Notes: generated from the sequence alone by a model not told the origin. Positions 34,780 through 47,108 are shown, numbered from the stretch's first letter. The stretch is 64,000 nt of DNA from Mytilisepta virgata (GCA_028015205.1 CM051512.1:17329139-17393138); one strand, 5' to 3'. Numbers and translations are program-made.

Positions 34780-36625
34780 GATACTTGGGTCAAGTTCATT
34801 CCATACTCTGATGGTAGAAGGGACAAAACTCTTGAGATATGACTCTGTCGTATACTGGGGAAAATGAATCTTTGGAGTCCTTGTCTCAAGTGATAGACAT
34901 GTTCAATCGGAAAATATTTTTAAAAAATAGACTAGTTTGTGCTTTTAACTCCTACCAGACAATTTTTCAAGACCAAGTTCCGTGTAAAGTTTTTGTGATG
35001 AGGTAGTTAGTCTCATACCAGTAATTTTACGTGCAGCTTCATGCTGTACACTTTCAAGAAAATTTTATTCCTGCTGTGTACAATTATCCCAAACTGAGTC
35101 TGAATATTCCAGAATAGGGCGAATAAAACCCAAATATATGGTCAATAGTGAATGTCTATCATGTGAATATTTCAATTGTATCAGTAAACTAAGTCTTGAA
35201 CAAGCCTTTTTATAAATGTTATTTCTATTACTTTTGAAAGTTAAGCCAAGATGACAATGAGTGTTGACCTCTTTGAATTTTAATTTCAGCCCATTGTTTT
35301 ATGTGACCCACATCATTTGTTAATGAATCAGAGACAATATCAATATCATTTTCTATAATGTCATATAGGAAAGTGTCATCTGTAAAAAGTATAATATGAT
35401 TACATATATTATCAACAATGCTATTTATGTATACTAGAAATAAAAATGGTCCTAAGAAGGAACCCTGGGCTAATCCAGCTGAAATATTCTGTGTGCTTGA
35501 TGAATAACAATCTAAAACAACTTTTTGGCATCTATCGCACAAGTAATCTGAGACCCATTGGGCAAGGCTGTCGTGTATACCAATATTTCAGTTTGTAAAG
35601 TAGACCAATATACCTAACCTTGTTAAAGACTTTGGAAATATCGCAAAATACAATTCTGACATCCTTGCCCCTGTCAAGGTTTGAAATAATAGTATTGTAA
35701 ATATCTATTAATTGATTTACACTGCAGATGAGTTGTCAGTCAACCAAATGGCCATATAGTGCATCAAATTTATTTCGGTATTTTGTGATACGTTTTGTAA
35801 GAGTACTGTTGCCTGGTTGACAGTAATTTATTATCTTTCATGTAGTTAAATAAATGTTTAAATAATATTTCTTCATTAATTTTAGAAACGATACTAGTTA
35901 ATGAAATAGGGCGGAAGTTAGTAGCATCATGGGACTCCCTTTACCTTTGAATATGGGCGTGACATGAGATAATTTCAAAACTGCATGAACCTTTTTCAGT
36001 CGTAACGAGAAGTTAAATAATAACGTAAGTGGCTTAACTAAGTCTAATTTGAGTTCCTTCAAAATTTCTGCCTTATCAACAGGGTGGAGAAATATTTTAC
36101 CATTAGATTTCAAATATGGTGTTGGATGATGATTTTTTGGCAGTTCCGCCACCATTTCCAAGGTGGAAAACTTTTGTCATTATTCTGAGATGTGAGTTTA
36201 TATTTATATTCATCTTTTAGACTTCCTAATAGTATCAATAACTTCATTTCTCATCTGCCTATACAATTTTTCATTGTCTTTGCATTGGCAACTCCAGTCT
36301 CTCAAAAATGTATGAAAAGAAAAGAAAAAGTTGGGGTTCACGGGCAAACAAATTTCATGTTTAAGAAATGGATAAAACCGGAGGATTCCGAAAATCTGAC
36401 AAAAATACCAAAACCTGACCAGCGAGCATTCTTAAGATGTTCAAGTATATTAAAGTAAATTGATTATAACCTTGATTTGTTGACAACATATTAATATTAA
36501 AATCACCAGTTACAAACATTGGTAAGTAGTATCTAAATCTCTTGATACAGAATCATAGAAATAATCCAAAAATTTGGTACATGAATTGGATGGTCTATAA
36601 AAAAATAGATGTCTGAATTTGTGAA
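34780..36625 (-). pseudogene. LINE (APE-type endonuclease + RT) relic
   Basis: Read on the minus strand in broken frames, from high to low coordinates: an endonuclease piece near 36440-36600 with YRPSN and 'TGDFNIN'; a basic linker near 36200-36270; RT pieces including 'LKLSHVTPIFKGKG' (near 35950), 'GSFLGPFLFLVYINSIVDN' (near 35450) and FTDDT (the YxDD box, with Phe first); then a C-terminal piece near 34800-34850 reading like 'SFVPSTIRVWNELDPS'. This order is that of CR1/Jockey-type non-LTR retrotransposons. Stops, frameshifts and a foreign insert near 36300-36430 make it dead. It abuts the tandem repeat at 36631. Confidence 0.8.
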
Positions 36626-36673
36626 TAAAATAACAATCCAAAGATACTAATATTAGATATAATAAATTTATAC

Positions 36674-36721
36674 TATGCGTATACGACGCATTTCAAGGAG
36701 TTACCTCTCATCAGCAGCATT
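36674..36721 (-). ncRNA. Hammerhead ribozyme in retrozyme unit 1
   Basis: Minus strand: ATGCTG, then the intact core CTGATGA, stem II GAGG/CCTT around TAACT, GAAA, a stem III formed by TGC/GTA with the final A of GAAA pairing U, then stem I 3' strand. Here the 3' strand reads CGCAT, two bases short of the perfect CAGCAT of unit 2, so stem I is weakened. The core is complete. Confidence 0.7.
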
Positions 36722-37054
36722 AAAACCGAAACATTTGGAAGACCAAAAACCAAACTTATTTTAAACAAGAAGTACTCATAACCAAAAATACCGAAATAGG
36801 AAGCCCAATTTCAGCTAAGGAGATCTACCATGAGCAATACAAGGAATGAACCCTTAGTATTTCAATTATTTTTGAATTTTGCTAATTGCAGGTAATTTCT
36901 GTAACAAATCAATGAATATTCATGTCAAACAAGTCTGACGACTAGGTTGGCGAATACTCTCGTGGACCTAGGGCCCACCATGCAGAGGCATCATCCCAGG
37001 AGTTTCAAAATAACAATCCAAAGATACTAATATTACATATTGTAAATTTATACT

Positions 37055-37101
37055 ATGCTGTATACGACGCATTTCAAGGAGTTACCTCTCATAAGCAGCA
37101 T
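37055..37101 (-). ncRNA. Hammerhead ribozyme in retrozyme unit 2 (core mutated)
   Basis: Minus strand: stem I ATGCTG/CAGCAT pairs perfectly over six bases. Stem II and GAAA match unit 1, and stem III and cleavage base A are placed as in unit 1. The core, however, is CTTATGA instead of CTGATGA, a change at an essential G, so this copy should be inactive. Confidence 0.7.
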
Positions 37102-37480
37102 TAAAACCGAAACATTAGGAAGACCAAAAACCAAACTTATATTAAACAAGAAGTACTGAACCAAAAATACCGAAATAGGAAGCCAAATTTCAGTAAAGGA
37201 GATCTACCATGTGCAATACAAGGAATGAATCCTTTGTATTTCTATTATTTTTGAATCTTGCTAAATGCAGGTAATTTCTGTAACAAATCAATGAATAATC
37301 ATGCCAGACAAGTCTGACGACTGGGTTGGCGAATACTCTCGTGGACCTAGGGTCCACCAGCAGAGGCATCATCTCAGGAGTTTCAAAATTAAACAAGAAG
37401 TACTCAATCAAAAATACCGAAATAGGAAGCCAAATTTCAGCTAAGGAGATCTGCCATTTGCAATACAAGGAATGAACCCT

Positions 37481-38084
37481 TATTAATATGTAATTTCGAA
37501 ACATTTTCTGAAATAAAATATTGTTAGAAATATCCAGTTCCTTAAAGAGTGGTTTGTTTGATTGGAAAGCATTTTCTTCTACAGAAAAAAGGTTTGTACT
37601 CTATTTATTTGAAAATGATTAAAAAGTGGTTTTACCCTATGTATTTGACTAGGTTTATTCTTTTATGAAATATTCTATATTTTAATATGTATTGGGCTAA
37701 ATACTTTCAGTTAATTTGATTGGTTATTCTCGTTTTGTCGCTAAAACTAATGTTCTTTTGTTCTAGTTCGGGTAGATTTTGGCGATACTTAAAGATGGGC
37801 GGACACGTTTTTTAGTTTTCCCCATATATGACAATATTTAGATACTGAACAGATACTAATACTTGGACAGACATCTTTACTAACTATTGTAAGTTCACTT
37901 TACTAATTTATTAATATATTTCAAGTAATAATCACGTATATTAGAATTTCAGCTTAAATCGTGTTCATCACGTCCTTAACTTAGTATGTAAACTTATGAA
38001 TGAATGAAGCTAGGTTGAATTTTAAATAAGTATCGATATTTTCAGTGATCGTTTAAAATGTTAAAGTGTCCATAAAAACAACGC
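37481..38084. other. No gene seen
   Basis: AT-rich spacer between the retrozyme and the + strand Penelope RT relic. Confidence 0.45.
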
Positions 38085-38800
38085 TTTATAGCTGGATCTG
38101 CCAAGTGTTCTATCAAACCATTGTCTCAAATTCTCTAACTTCTATTTTAACAGCTGTCAATACGGGCCTCCAAAGTTATTGTGTGACAAGCTATTCAAGA
38201 AGTGGTATCAACCAAATATGTATATTAAAGAACTCCAAAGACTTAAAGGATATTTTACGTCCATTTCAGTCTGTAACAGCATAAAAAATTTATCTACACT
38301 CTATACCACAATTCCTCATTCACAACTGAAGAAGTTGAAAGATCAAATTTATCGATGCTTTCAAAATAGAAATTACAAATCATACTTTGTTCAAATCCGC
38401 TCTAATTCTCTAACAAAAAAAATGCAGAGAACGAAATTGTCCTGATGATTGAATTTTTGATCGACAACATATTTTTTTAATTTGGTGGACGCGTTTTCCA
38501 ACAGACTATCGGCATTCCTATGGACTAATTTTGTGCCACTCCTGGCCGACTTGTTCCTCTAGTCATATGAGGCAGACTTCCTTGATGGGCTTCGTAAGGA
38601 AAAATAGAATTTTTTTAATTTCAGCTTCCGCTTTATAGATGATGTTTTATCACCCAGCAATTCACGTTTTGGGAATTCCTTACATTTCATATATCCCATT
38701 GAGTTCAAACCTAAGGATACCACAGACACTGCCAAATCTGCATCTTATCATTACCTATACATCGAAATACACCTTTCCACTATTCCATGTTATGCCCGCC
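38085..38800 (+). pseudogene. Penelope-like RT relic
   Basis: Closely follows the minus-strand element at 41.6-42.6 kb in inverse orientation: GCTGGATCTGCCAAGTGTTC, then blocks for 'SYSRSGINQ', 'LYTTIPHSQLKK', 'MIEFLIDNI', 'ATPGRLVP'-like remains of the PMGTNCAPLLADLF box, and DDVLS. Internal deletions and several stops are visible. Confidence 0.8.
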
Positions 38801-38868
38801 TCCCTTATCAACACATAGCAACCCAGCATCCTAGGTGAAGCTAATCAACAAGATGGCGGTAACTACAG

Positions 38869-39131
38869 TTAGATGTATTACCACATGTCATCAATATTGA
38901 ATATTTTAAAGATAAACCTTTAACTGTACGATCTAAAGAACAAGGATACAATTATTGTACACTTGGATATATTCACAGTGTAAATTTGTGTGAAGTTAAT
39001 GATCAAGAGGTTGACATTACAACAAAATGTTATAAATCTATGAGCAAAAATGAACTTCCACATAAAGTCAACATCACTGTGAGGAAATATGAGAAATCTA
39101 TCTCTGATAGCAATTGTTCATGTCTGGTTGG
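38869..39131 (+). CDS. Exon ending inside a SWIM-type zinc finger
   Basis: Open from an ACTACAG acceptor-like site to GTTGG followed by the consensus donor GTAAGT at 39132. A stop lies just upstream in frame, so this cannot be a first exon read from there. It encodes 'YFKDKPLTVRSKEQGYNYC', 'GYIHSVNLCEVNDQEVDITT', 'KCYKSMSKNELPHKVNITVR' and ends 'SDSNCSCLVG'. CxC followed by G at an exon end matches the first half of a SWIM finger (CxCxnCxH); in molluscs this often precedes a YqaJ-type nuclease. The second half was not found downstream in the window. The exon may be a stranded copy. The acceptor lacks a strong pyrimidine tract. Confidence 0.55.
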
Positions 39132-41216
39132 GTAAGTAATATTTATCTTAAATATATATAAATGTATTTATTTATTATAAAAAAAACAGGTGCGTAATCA
39201 AACAAATAGCGTCAAGGACTACTTTCCTTGGTAATCGTAAATTTTACAAAGTAATATTCTATAGAAATGTAAATTATTTTTATCTTGATAGATTACAACT
39301 AATTGAATGTTGTACATGGCATACAAAGTTCTAATTGTAATTAGGACATTGTTTTATATATTTGTTACTATCTAAGCAGCATTACGGTTATTATTATACC
39401 GAGTATATTCTGGGCACAGAGAAATATATATAATGCGTCAGATCGACATATTTGTTAGTATTCCTGTGAATTGCAACAATGTTATATACGTACGCTGTTT
39501 ATGCTTATGTTAAAAGTATATATATTTCACTTAACAGTTAATCGATAATGTTTGAAGCAACATTTATGCACAATTGTAGCCTTACTTTACTTACTATATA
39601 TCTTTATTGTTATTTAATATTAGGTATTTGATATTACAGAGTTATAGTAATACTGGAATAAACAAGAACCCTATGATTAGAGTTTGCTTCTATGAGATCC
39701 AAATTCAGCTCTACTACACCAATAAAAATTATTTATATATGAATATGTTATTACACATTTCTATTACATTGATATATCTTTATATTTTTTTTCCATTTAG
39801 CAATGTTTAGAATACCTTATTTTAGAAAAAGTGCACAGGTGTCAATTGAAATATATTCGTGGATATTTTTTCATTAATTGCGAATATTGCCATTTCATTT
39901 TAATTTTAAAATTGAATTTCAAAAGAAATATTTATTATTTTAGGAGCTTACAATAAAAGAAAACATAAACAAAACAAACAAACAAATAAATAAATAAGTC
40001 ATTAAATGAGTAAATAAATAAATAAATAAATGAAATATAGTTATATCTTAGAAAAGTTTTTAAAAATTATTTTATACATTATTTATTTATTTTTATTTAG
40101 AATGTTAACAAACTAACAGTTGTAGTTTAAGAAGGAGGCACCATTCACAAAATATATGGTAAAAGGTGCCATGGTAGTAAATCTTATTATCTTTTCTTTA
40201 TACTAAGAAATTTTTCTTTTTATAGGTTCTTACAATAAAGAAATAAAGAAGAAATGAAGAAAGAAACATACAAACAAATAAATCAGACTATTGGAAAACT
40301 TTAATCTAATTTAAGTCTTACAATTTTTAAAATTATTTTATATATTATTTATTTATTTATTTTATTATAATTTCCAATGGACTAAGTTTTTTGGATTGCT
40401 CCTTATGTATATTTGTCCTCTTTATTTATTTATTTATTTATTTATACCTAGAAAGTTTACAGATTTACCATTATTGTAATTTTAGACGGAGAATACGTTC
40501 ACAAAATATATAATGCAGTAAAATCTTATTGTCTTTTCTTTAAATCAAGGCAGCATGCGAATTATTTTCGATTATTATCAGGTGCATTAGTTATTTTCCT
40601 TCACAACAAAGCCGGCAAATGAAAGGCTGTGGAAAGATTTCTAGTGTTCAACGATAGCTAGCTTATTTTTAAGACATTTGTAAAAAAACGTTTTAATTTT
40701 TAGATTAATATAAGATATTTTAAACAAACAAGTTCTAGTTCAAATCTGTTTTATTTGCGAAGTATATACAGGCTATATGATCATTTAATTGGGAAACATT
40801 GTAATTGATATATTCTTTGTAAACCATATTATCATCAAAACTTCAATAATTCACATTAGTAATGGAAAAAATAGCAAAACCGTGCTGTATTATTAACATG
40901 AACATTTTCAAAAATTTATAACCGTTAAAACTTTTTGCCAACAATCTTTTAATTCTAGTTTGAAATGGGCTCTGATTTGAATTCACACGTTTTAATATTT
41001 GTCTCGAACAATGGAATATCATATACGTAAGACGATGTTCATCGGTCATTACTAACTTCACGCAGACCGCACGCACACAATTCACACGTTGCACTCATAT
41101 GGTTCACACACACACACGATCCGCACGCTATGCGCACAAGTTCCGCACTTTAACGTTTTTTGGTGCATTTAACGTTAAACCATCTATATATTCACTTTCC
41201 TTATTTATTCATAAAG
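39132..41216. other. AT-rich, microsatellites, no gene
   Basis: Contains AAAC/AAAT runs at 39965-40032, TTTA runs at 40340-40370 and 40420-40446, and two related blocks at 39930-40180 and 40200-40560 (CTTACAATAAAGAAA.., TTCACAAAATATAT..). That indicates a local duplication of about 260-300 bp. A run of CACAC/CCGCACGC words lies at 41050-41150. Confidence 0.5.
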
Positions 41217-41375
41217 TATGTTAATGAGACAGCTTTAGGAGGGCCAGTATCTTTAAGTAAAGTCAAGAAATACCAAAGGGATATTCGAAGGAGAGAAAAA
41301 TCGTTACAACTGACAAACGCCGGAGAACAACAAAGACAAGACCAAAACAATACATGCACTACAATTAAAAACTAA
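41217..41375 (+). CDS. Possible terminal exon, charged tail
   Basis: After TTTATTCATAAAG, an open frame with coding-like composition begins 'YVNETALGGPVSLSKVKKY' and continues with 'QRDIRRREKSLQLTNAGEQQ' to a TAA. It is basic and polar with no known domain. Phase does not fit a direct join to the exon ending at 39131. It may be an isolated fragment of a host or element gene. Confidence 0.3.
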   Translation, partial: YVNETALGGPVSLSKVKKYQRDIRRREKSLQLTNAGEQQRQDQNNTCTTIKN

Positions 41376-41379
41376 AAAC

Positions 41380-43494
41380 GTATGCACAACATGGACCCCA
41401 CCAAAAAACCGGGAGTAGACTCAGGTGCTCCGGAAGAGTAAGCAGTCTCTGCTTCCTGCAGGACACCCGCCATGCTGCTCATGTCAAATCCGGTATGAGG
41501 AAGGGATAATATCAATGGAACAGGTCCATTTTCATTTGGAAAACGGTTTTTTTATACCTGTCAACCAAGTCATGATGACGCCCATAAAACTTTAATAAGG
41601 ATGACTTCAGCTTAGGAGTAACGTACCCCTATCCGAGCAACTTTTCTGTCAGGAGCCGGGCTCTGTCCAGGAAGTCAATGTATATGTCACAAGCTCTGGA
41701 ATAACGTATGAGTTGTGAAATATATATTCCATACGCCGGCGCTTCTGGAATATTGCCGCTCAAAAATGGAAAGTTGACGATTGGAAAGTCAAAGTCATCC
41801 CGTTTGTCGTAAAGTTTTGTATTTAACCTTCCTCTGGTGTCAATTTCGAGGTGAAGATCAAGATAAGATGCAGACTTGGCAGTGTCTGTGGTATCTTTAA
41901 TTTCGAGCTCATTGGGATAGATGAGATGAAAGAAATTCCCAAAACGTGAATTGTTGAGTGATAAAACATCATCTATGCAGCGGAAGCTGAAATTAAAGGT
42001 ACGGGCTAACTTCTTCTGTTTTTCCTTAAGAAGCCCGTCAAGGAAGTCTGCCTCATATGAGTAAAGGAACAAGTCGGCCAGGAGTGGCGCACAATTAGTA
42101 CCCATAGGAATGCCAATTGTCTGTTGGAAAACACGTCCACCAAATTGAACAAATATGTTGTCGATCAAAAATTCAATCATCAGGACAATTTCGTCCTCTA
42201 TATATTTTTTGTTAGATTTAGAGTGGTTTTTAACAAAGTATGATTTATCTCTACCAATGACAAGGTATGTGTATCTGTTGTTGCCATTTTTATTTTGAAA
42301 GCATCGATTAGATCTTTCAACTTCTTCTTCAGTTGTGAATGAGGAATGGTAGTATAGAGGGTAGAGAAATCAAATGTTTTTATGCTGTTACATTTGATTG
42401 ATACCACTTCTTGAATAACTTGTCTCACAATAACTTTGGAGGCCCGTTTTGACAGCTGTTAAAATAGAAGTTATAAGTTGAGACAATGGTTTGGTGGAAC
42501 ACTTGGCAGATCCAGCTATAAAGCGTTGTTTGTATGGACACTTATGTAACTTGGGTATCCAGTACAAGGTAGGAAGATCACAATCATCATCTTTGATGGA
42601 AATTCCAAATGACAATAAGACCGATCTATGATTGTCGGTTATTTCTTCCTTTGAAAGTGTAGTAGCTTTATAGGTAGGGTTGCCAAGTGAACTAGCAATC
42701 CCTAGTTCATTAATCAAGCATTGAATATAGTAGCTTTTGCATACAAAAACGATGTTATTAGGGGCATAGTCCTCCACAGCATCCATCAGTAGTTTGAAAT
42801 TGTATTTCCAATTTATGGATACAGGTTCGCGATACTTAGGACCTTTTGCAAGGACATCACGAAGAGACTCATTATCTATGATAGTTAAGTCTCCTGTGAT
42901 GACATGGCCAGCAGGAATTTGAATGGAGAACTGTTGCATGAACAATCAGTTAGCTTAGCTTTGAGATCGTCGATTTTGAGGTCCTGCAATGCACGTTTGT
43001 GAATTGAATATTTTTGATGCAATGGGTGTAGTATAGGTATAAGAAATAATGGGAACGGAATGATCTTTGAAATAAGGCGGAACTGTTAATCTGACCGATT
43101 TGTGGTGAAGGATATTGCCAAGATTTACGGCATCTAAACCTTTGTTGGCAAAAAATAGTCGCAGAAAAGAACGTTTGTCTTGATCAATTTCATGGGTACC
43201 AACTGGTTTGAAAAGTCGTAGACGTCCAATATCCAACACAGCAGAGGTCAGTTTGTATTCCGGTGAATTCGAATCAGTAGTTCTACTGTCTAAGCAGGCT
43301 TGATATAAAGTGTGTAGCATTCGGAGGGGTAAAGAATATAATTTTGTGCGAATGTGATGAAGACCTAATGGTTGTTGTATGAAAGGGAGAAGGCCTTTGA
43401 TAGAAATATCATGACATTGAGGTTTTGTATAATGTCTATTGCCATGACTCCGTTTACGTCGTTGATGATTAGGAAATAGCTTCATCACATTCAC
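41380..43494 (-). mobile_element. Penelope-like retroelement, 5'-truncated and frameshifted
   Basis: The minus-strand frames join in order: 43494-42955 (unknown N-terminal region), 42945-42388 (with 'LPTLYWIPKLHKCPYKQRF'), 42428-42198 ('IKTFDFSTLYTTIPHSQLKK') and 42180-41629 ('GIPMGTNCAPLLADLFLYSY', 'FRCIDDVLSL', then 'KLYDKRDDFDFPIVNFPFL'). The KLHK, LYTTIP and PMGTNCAPLLADLF boxes are the Penelope-type RT signatures. The catalytic DD pair is kept, but the first residue of YIDD is Cys. No GIY-YIG endonuclease was seen. Frame breaks lie near 42410 and 42190. Bases 41380-41628 form the 3' tail, shared with the + strand copy at 48060-48300. Family assignment is by motif order only. Confidence 0.75.
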
Positions 43495-44608
43495 ATCACT
43501 ACATCTACTGTCATTGCCATTTTTGACAGTAGACCCTTTATAGTTTGAAGCACCATTATATTATGTACTACACATATCTACAAACAGAGTGTTCAGTGTT
43601 AAAGCAACAGTGCTCTGTTTTCTAACTGTTAAATGTTCTGATTGCGAGTAATACTATTGTTACGGGTTATAAATTTGTTTGATAAATTACACATTTGACG
43701 GAAGCCATCGTTACCTCATATAACTTTATAAAATGTACTACAAATGCTATTTTCATTTGATTAACAAATTTTCTGTTTTTTTAAGTCTACCTTTACTCTT
43801 CTGCTTGCTTTGTGGCCAACCTTTCGGTGTTTCGACCATAATTCTCATGTGGGTATGTTGCTAAAGTACCCAAACTGACTGAAAGAACACAATAAAAACA
43901 TTAAAAGTACATGTATATAATAAATGTGTTTCAAGATTTGAGTTCACTACTGGAGTTCGTGTTGTTCATTATTTTTTTAGTTTTCAGTTTGTTTGTTGTG
44001 TTTGTGGTTGTTCATTTGTCTTCTCAAGTTTGTCTGTCTAATGGATTGTGTTTTTTATGCTCCTACAGAATGTCTACAAATTCTAATTTGGCTTTAAGAT
44101 GCAGTTGAATACTTAGTTCGAAAACGTCGATCTACCCTAACTAATATCTTAGCTTTAGCCTTTTGGCAGTTAATCATTTATAATCTGAAGCCCGTCGTAT
44201 TCTCTATTGCACATTCCTAGAGTGGTCAGTATTTAAACAACTCTACGGTGAGCATGGTAAAATGTTTTCCAATAGTTTAATATTCTAAATGAGCGTGATA
44301 TAAGTGTGGATTCTGGTACGGGTAATAATTAAATCATTAAAACATATTAATATATTATTTGTTGATGAATTAAATTTGACTTGAAAGGGCGATACACTGT
44401 GAAAACCATTATTTGTATCATTTAGTTTATAAGATTACAACAAAAGAATACCAAAGTGACAAAACAGTGAGATAGTTTATATACGATTAAAATCCAAAGG
44501 CAAGAAAAACTGCGCATGCATCACAAAATTAATAAAAGATGTAACAAACCAAACAGAATTATAACAAGACAGCACAGAATCTATATATAATATTTTTTGT
44601 AAGTATAC
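43495..44608. other. No gene found; expected to hold the 3' end of the Ig-type gene
   Basis: No further phase-1 minus-strand exon was recognised beyond 44609. The only long + strand ORF (43911-44108) is hydrophobic low-complexity sequence. The end of the Penelope-like element lies to the left. Confidence 0.4.
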
Positions 44609-44677
44609 CATTTGGGTCTATTAATGCGACTGCTTCAGGATGTCCAGTATCTTCCCTGTCATTACTATCTTCCGGTA
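44609..44677 (-). CDS. Ig-type gene, exon 8: acidic tail
   Basis: 69 bp, phase 1-1. The acceptor is CACTTTTGCAG and the donor GTATACTT. It encodes, after the split Val, 'PEDSNDREDTGHPEAVALID' then PNG. It resembles exon 7 in both length class and the N(D/G)RED core, so the two tails are probably duplicates. It would be cytoplasmic. No stop codon is present, so a terminal exon must follow. Confidence 0.55.
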
Positions 44678-45248
44678 CTGCAAAAGTGATCGTACCACCA
44701 CAATCTTTATTCATATCCAATGGATTTGTATCTATTTTAGCGTTGGTTCTTGAAAAAGAAACCGTGAGCCCGGAGGGCGAATAGTTTGTTTTTCATGAAC
44801 CAATGCTTGTCCATTGTATCTCTTACTTAAACTATTGTTGTGACGACTTTTCCCCAATTACAGTTCCTTTCTTAATTAAGATTAAATTATCTTATTTCTC
44901 TATACCACTATTCGTTGATGATTTTAATTATAAATGAAAATTAATACAAAACTGTATGAACTTACAATATAAGGCATATGATTCAGAAATTTGTCCATTA
45001 TTGACAATATAAAGCATGGTCGGAATAATTTTCCAGTACAACATAATGTTACTGAAAGAAAAAAATAGTTTAAATCCACTCGATTTACACTTTTTATATT
45101 TTAAAAATATGCAGTGAAAGACATGAAATTGCCATAAACATCAGAATAACAATGTTCTAATTTTCTATTGAATTATATGAAATTGTCTTTGATCTTTTCG
45201 TATTACTAAATTATATCAATGATAACACAAAGATTTAGAAAAAAGGGA

Positions 45249-45325
45249 ACGCCGAAACATAGATTCGAACTATGTCTACAAGTGTTACTCTCAACTCATC
45301 CTAACCTTGCGGCTACCAACTTACA
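45249..45325 (-). mobile_element. tRNA-like head (SINE or tRNA pseudogene)
   Basis: The minus strand has an A-box-like GGTAGCCGCAAGGTTAGG and, ~35 bp on, a B-box AGTTCGAATCT, flanked by ACATA/TATGT that pairs as a T-arm. An acceptor stem does not pair cleanly, so a functional tRNA is unlikely. Confidence 0.4.
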
Positions 45326-45423
45326 CTATACAAACATCGTTTTTAAATATATAAAGGCGAACGCCCTACGTATATATTGTACCGTATCATATTGATATAT
45401 GTAAAAAACGACATTTAGATATC

Positions 45424-45518
45424 ATCCGATTGGTAACCGAGAGGTTTCGTCGATGTGTTCTTGAACTATGACACATAATTTACTTCAAGGAGGGAGTTCG
45501 AACCCCAGTCACGGCAAA
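45424..45518 (+). mobile_element. tRNA-like head (SINE or tRNA pseudogene)
   Basis: The + strand has TTGGTAACCGAGAGG as A box and GAGTTCGAACCCC as B box, followed by CACGGCA. The variable region is too long for a standard tRNA. It is most likely a Pol III-derived SINE remnant. Confidence 0.4.
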
Positions 45519-46072
45519 TAAAAATTTGCAAAAGTCAAAGGTAAGTTTTTAAACTAATACCAGCTGTGAACAGAAATCGGTAAATTAGCCAATTCAACAC
45601 TTAATGAAATTAAGTACACAAAGGGAACAATTGAATATAATTTGATGACCTCATTTTAGTGACGGATTAAAGAAGCGTTGATTCTAGATAAAGAAACAAC
45701 GGCAAATGAATAGGCTGACGTCACAGCAGTGGTTTAATCGTATATAATATATTAACAAAGCGTTTATCTTTTACCAAACAAATTCTCGGTTTTTTTTAAA
45801 TAGTATACAGAGGCCATCTGTATGATTATTTCAGACCTTTTTTGTGATGTCAATGTGCTTCCTCTTCATATGAATCAAAGTGACTGGAAGAGCCAAAATA
45901 TAATTTTTCTTAATTACAAACATAACAACCATTTAAATATTTCTATGTCATGTGTCGGTGAAATACACACTTGACAGTATGCGCCTCCGGTACACTCTTA
46001 CCTTTATCTTATCACTCAGCATTCATAAATATTTTTTCTTATAAATACACTTTCATTTCTTAAATAATATAC

Positions 46073-46129
46073 CTAAAAGGTTTGTGTCTTGCATTTCAAT
46101 GTCTTCACGGCCATTGTCTTGTGCTTCTA
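46073..46129 (-). CDS. Ig-type gene, exon 7: acidic tail
   Basis: 57 bp, phase 1-1, acceptor CATTTGCAG, donor GTATATTATT. It encodes the split Val then 'EAQDNGREDIEMQDTNLL'. It joins in frame to exon 6 upstream and exon 8 downstream. Acidic and polar, it is expected on the cytoplasmic side of the preceding membrane exon. Confidence 0.6.
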
Positions 46130-47108
46130 CTGCAAATGTTTTGATTTATTTCAAGATTTCAGTACATTCATCCTTTAAGAATGTCTAATTACTTGCTGTT
46201 CCGATAAAATCAAGTGCGTAGTAATTAATACAATTGAATTTATATGAGTTTTCCAGAGGACCAAAAGTAAGGAAAAAAGGGGGATAACTCATCTTGCTAG
46301 ATTTTATTCAATAAGATTTAACATCAGTAAGTAGTCCTTCATATTTTGTTATTAGAAATTTCTCTTGAGGTTTTAAAATACAATTCTTATGGACAAAATG
46401 GTATAAAGATTAAATGGAAAAAAAGAGATTTATTTTTACTCTAGCATTTATAACAGCAAAATCAGAAGTGTCAATGAACTGATTAAGAACTTAGGTTTCC
46501 GGTTGATTCAAATACATAGAATATACATTTTTTTCAGTTGGTAGTATTTTGTTATGGAATTTAATATTATAAAATTGTTATATTTTTTGAAATTGAAAAG
46601 GTGGGGGGGGGGGGGGGAATGTGTAGTAAGTTAAAGGTATAAATTAAGTTAAAAAATTGCTGTTGCATTTGTGAAAAAAATCATTCAATTAAGATTAAGA
46701 TTAGAGAATATACTACTTTCCCAAGTACTTGTACTGACGAAACCAATCGAAAATAGTTTGCACCAAAATTTATATCATTGAATATATATAATTTTCATTG
46801 CGATATTAGATATATTATGAAAGAATGGATTGCAAATTATTTTTTTTTTGTTTTAGGAAAACTTAGTAATATGTCCAACTTGTTGGAACATAAAATGAAG
46901 CATCCTTAGGAACTTACCTTATTCACCCCCACCCCCACCATATACTGGGACATATTTGCCATTTTGAATCAAATATATTACATACAAGTGACTCCAATGT
47001 TAAAATATTTTTTATCATATTGATTTGTGTGAAAATGTATTTTGTGTATTTTCACACAAAACTAGATTTTCATGAACATAAAATATAAAGGAATTTATTC
47101 ATCATTCA
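46130..47108. other. Intron; G-run, no other feature
   Basis: AT-rich, with a G-homopolymer near 46602-46617. No exon was recognised. Confidence 0.45.

Larger units (their letters stand above)
36631..37480 (-). mobile_element. 380-bp tandem retrozyme, about 2.2 copies
   Basis: Unit 1 begins TAACAATCCAAAGATAC at 36631 and unit 2 at 37011, exactly 380 bp later, with ~90% identity. A third, partial copy starts within the unit at ~37389. On the minus strand each full unit has a hammerhead ribozyme. Non-coding, tandem, ribozyme-bearing units of this size are the hallmark of metazoan retrozymes, which move as small circular RNAs using a Penelope-type RT. Confidence 0.8.
44678..46072. other. Intron with tRNA-like pieces
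   Basis: Holds two tRNA-like stretches in inverted orientation (listed separately) and otherwise AT-rich DNA. Confidence 0.45.

Noticed and set aside
36192..36458. 88-codon + strand ORF
   Set aside because: Lies antisense to the LINE linker region and a small insert; no domain.
37190..37504. 104-codon minus-strand ORF
   Set aside because: Falls within the non-coding retrozyme repeat and is not kept open in the other unit.
43911..44108. Possible terminal exon of a membrane protein on the + strand
   Set aside because: Hydrophobic T-rich low-complexity translation without splice signals, on the strand opposite the Ig-type gene.
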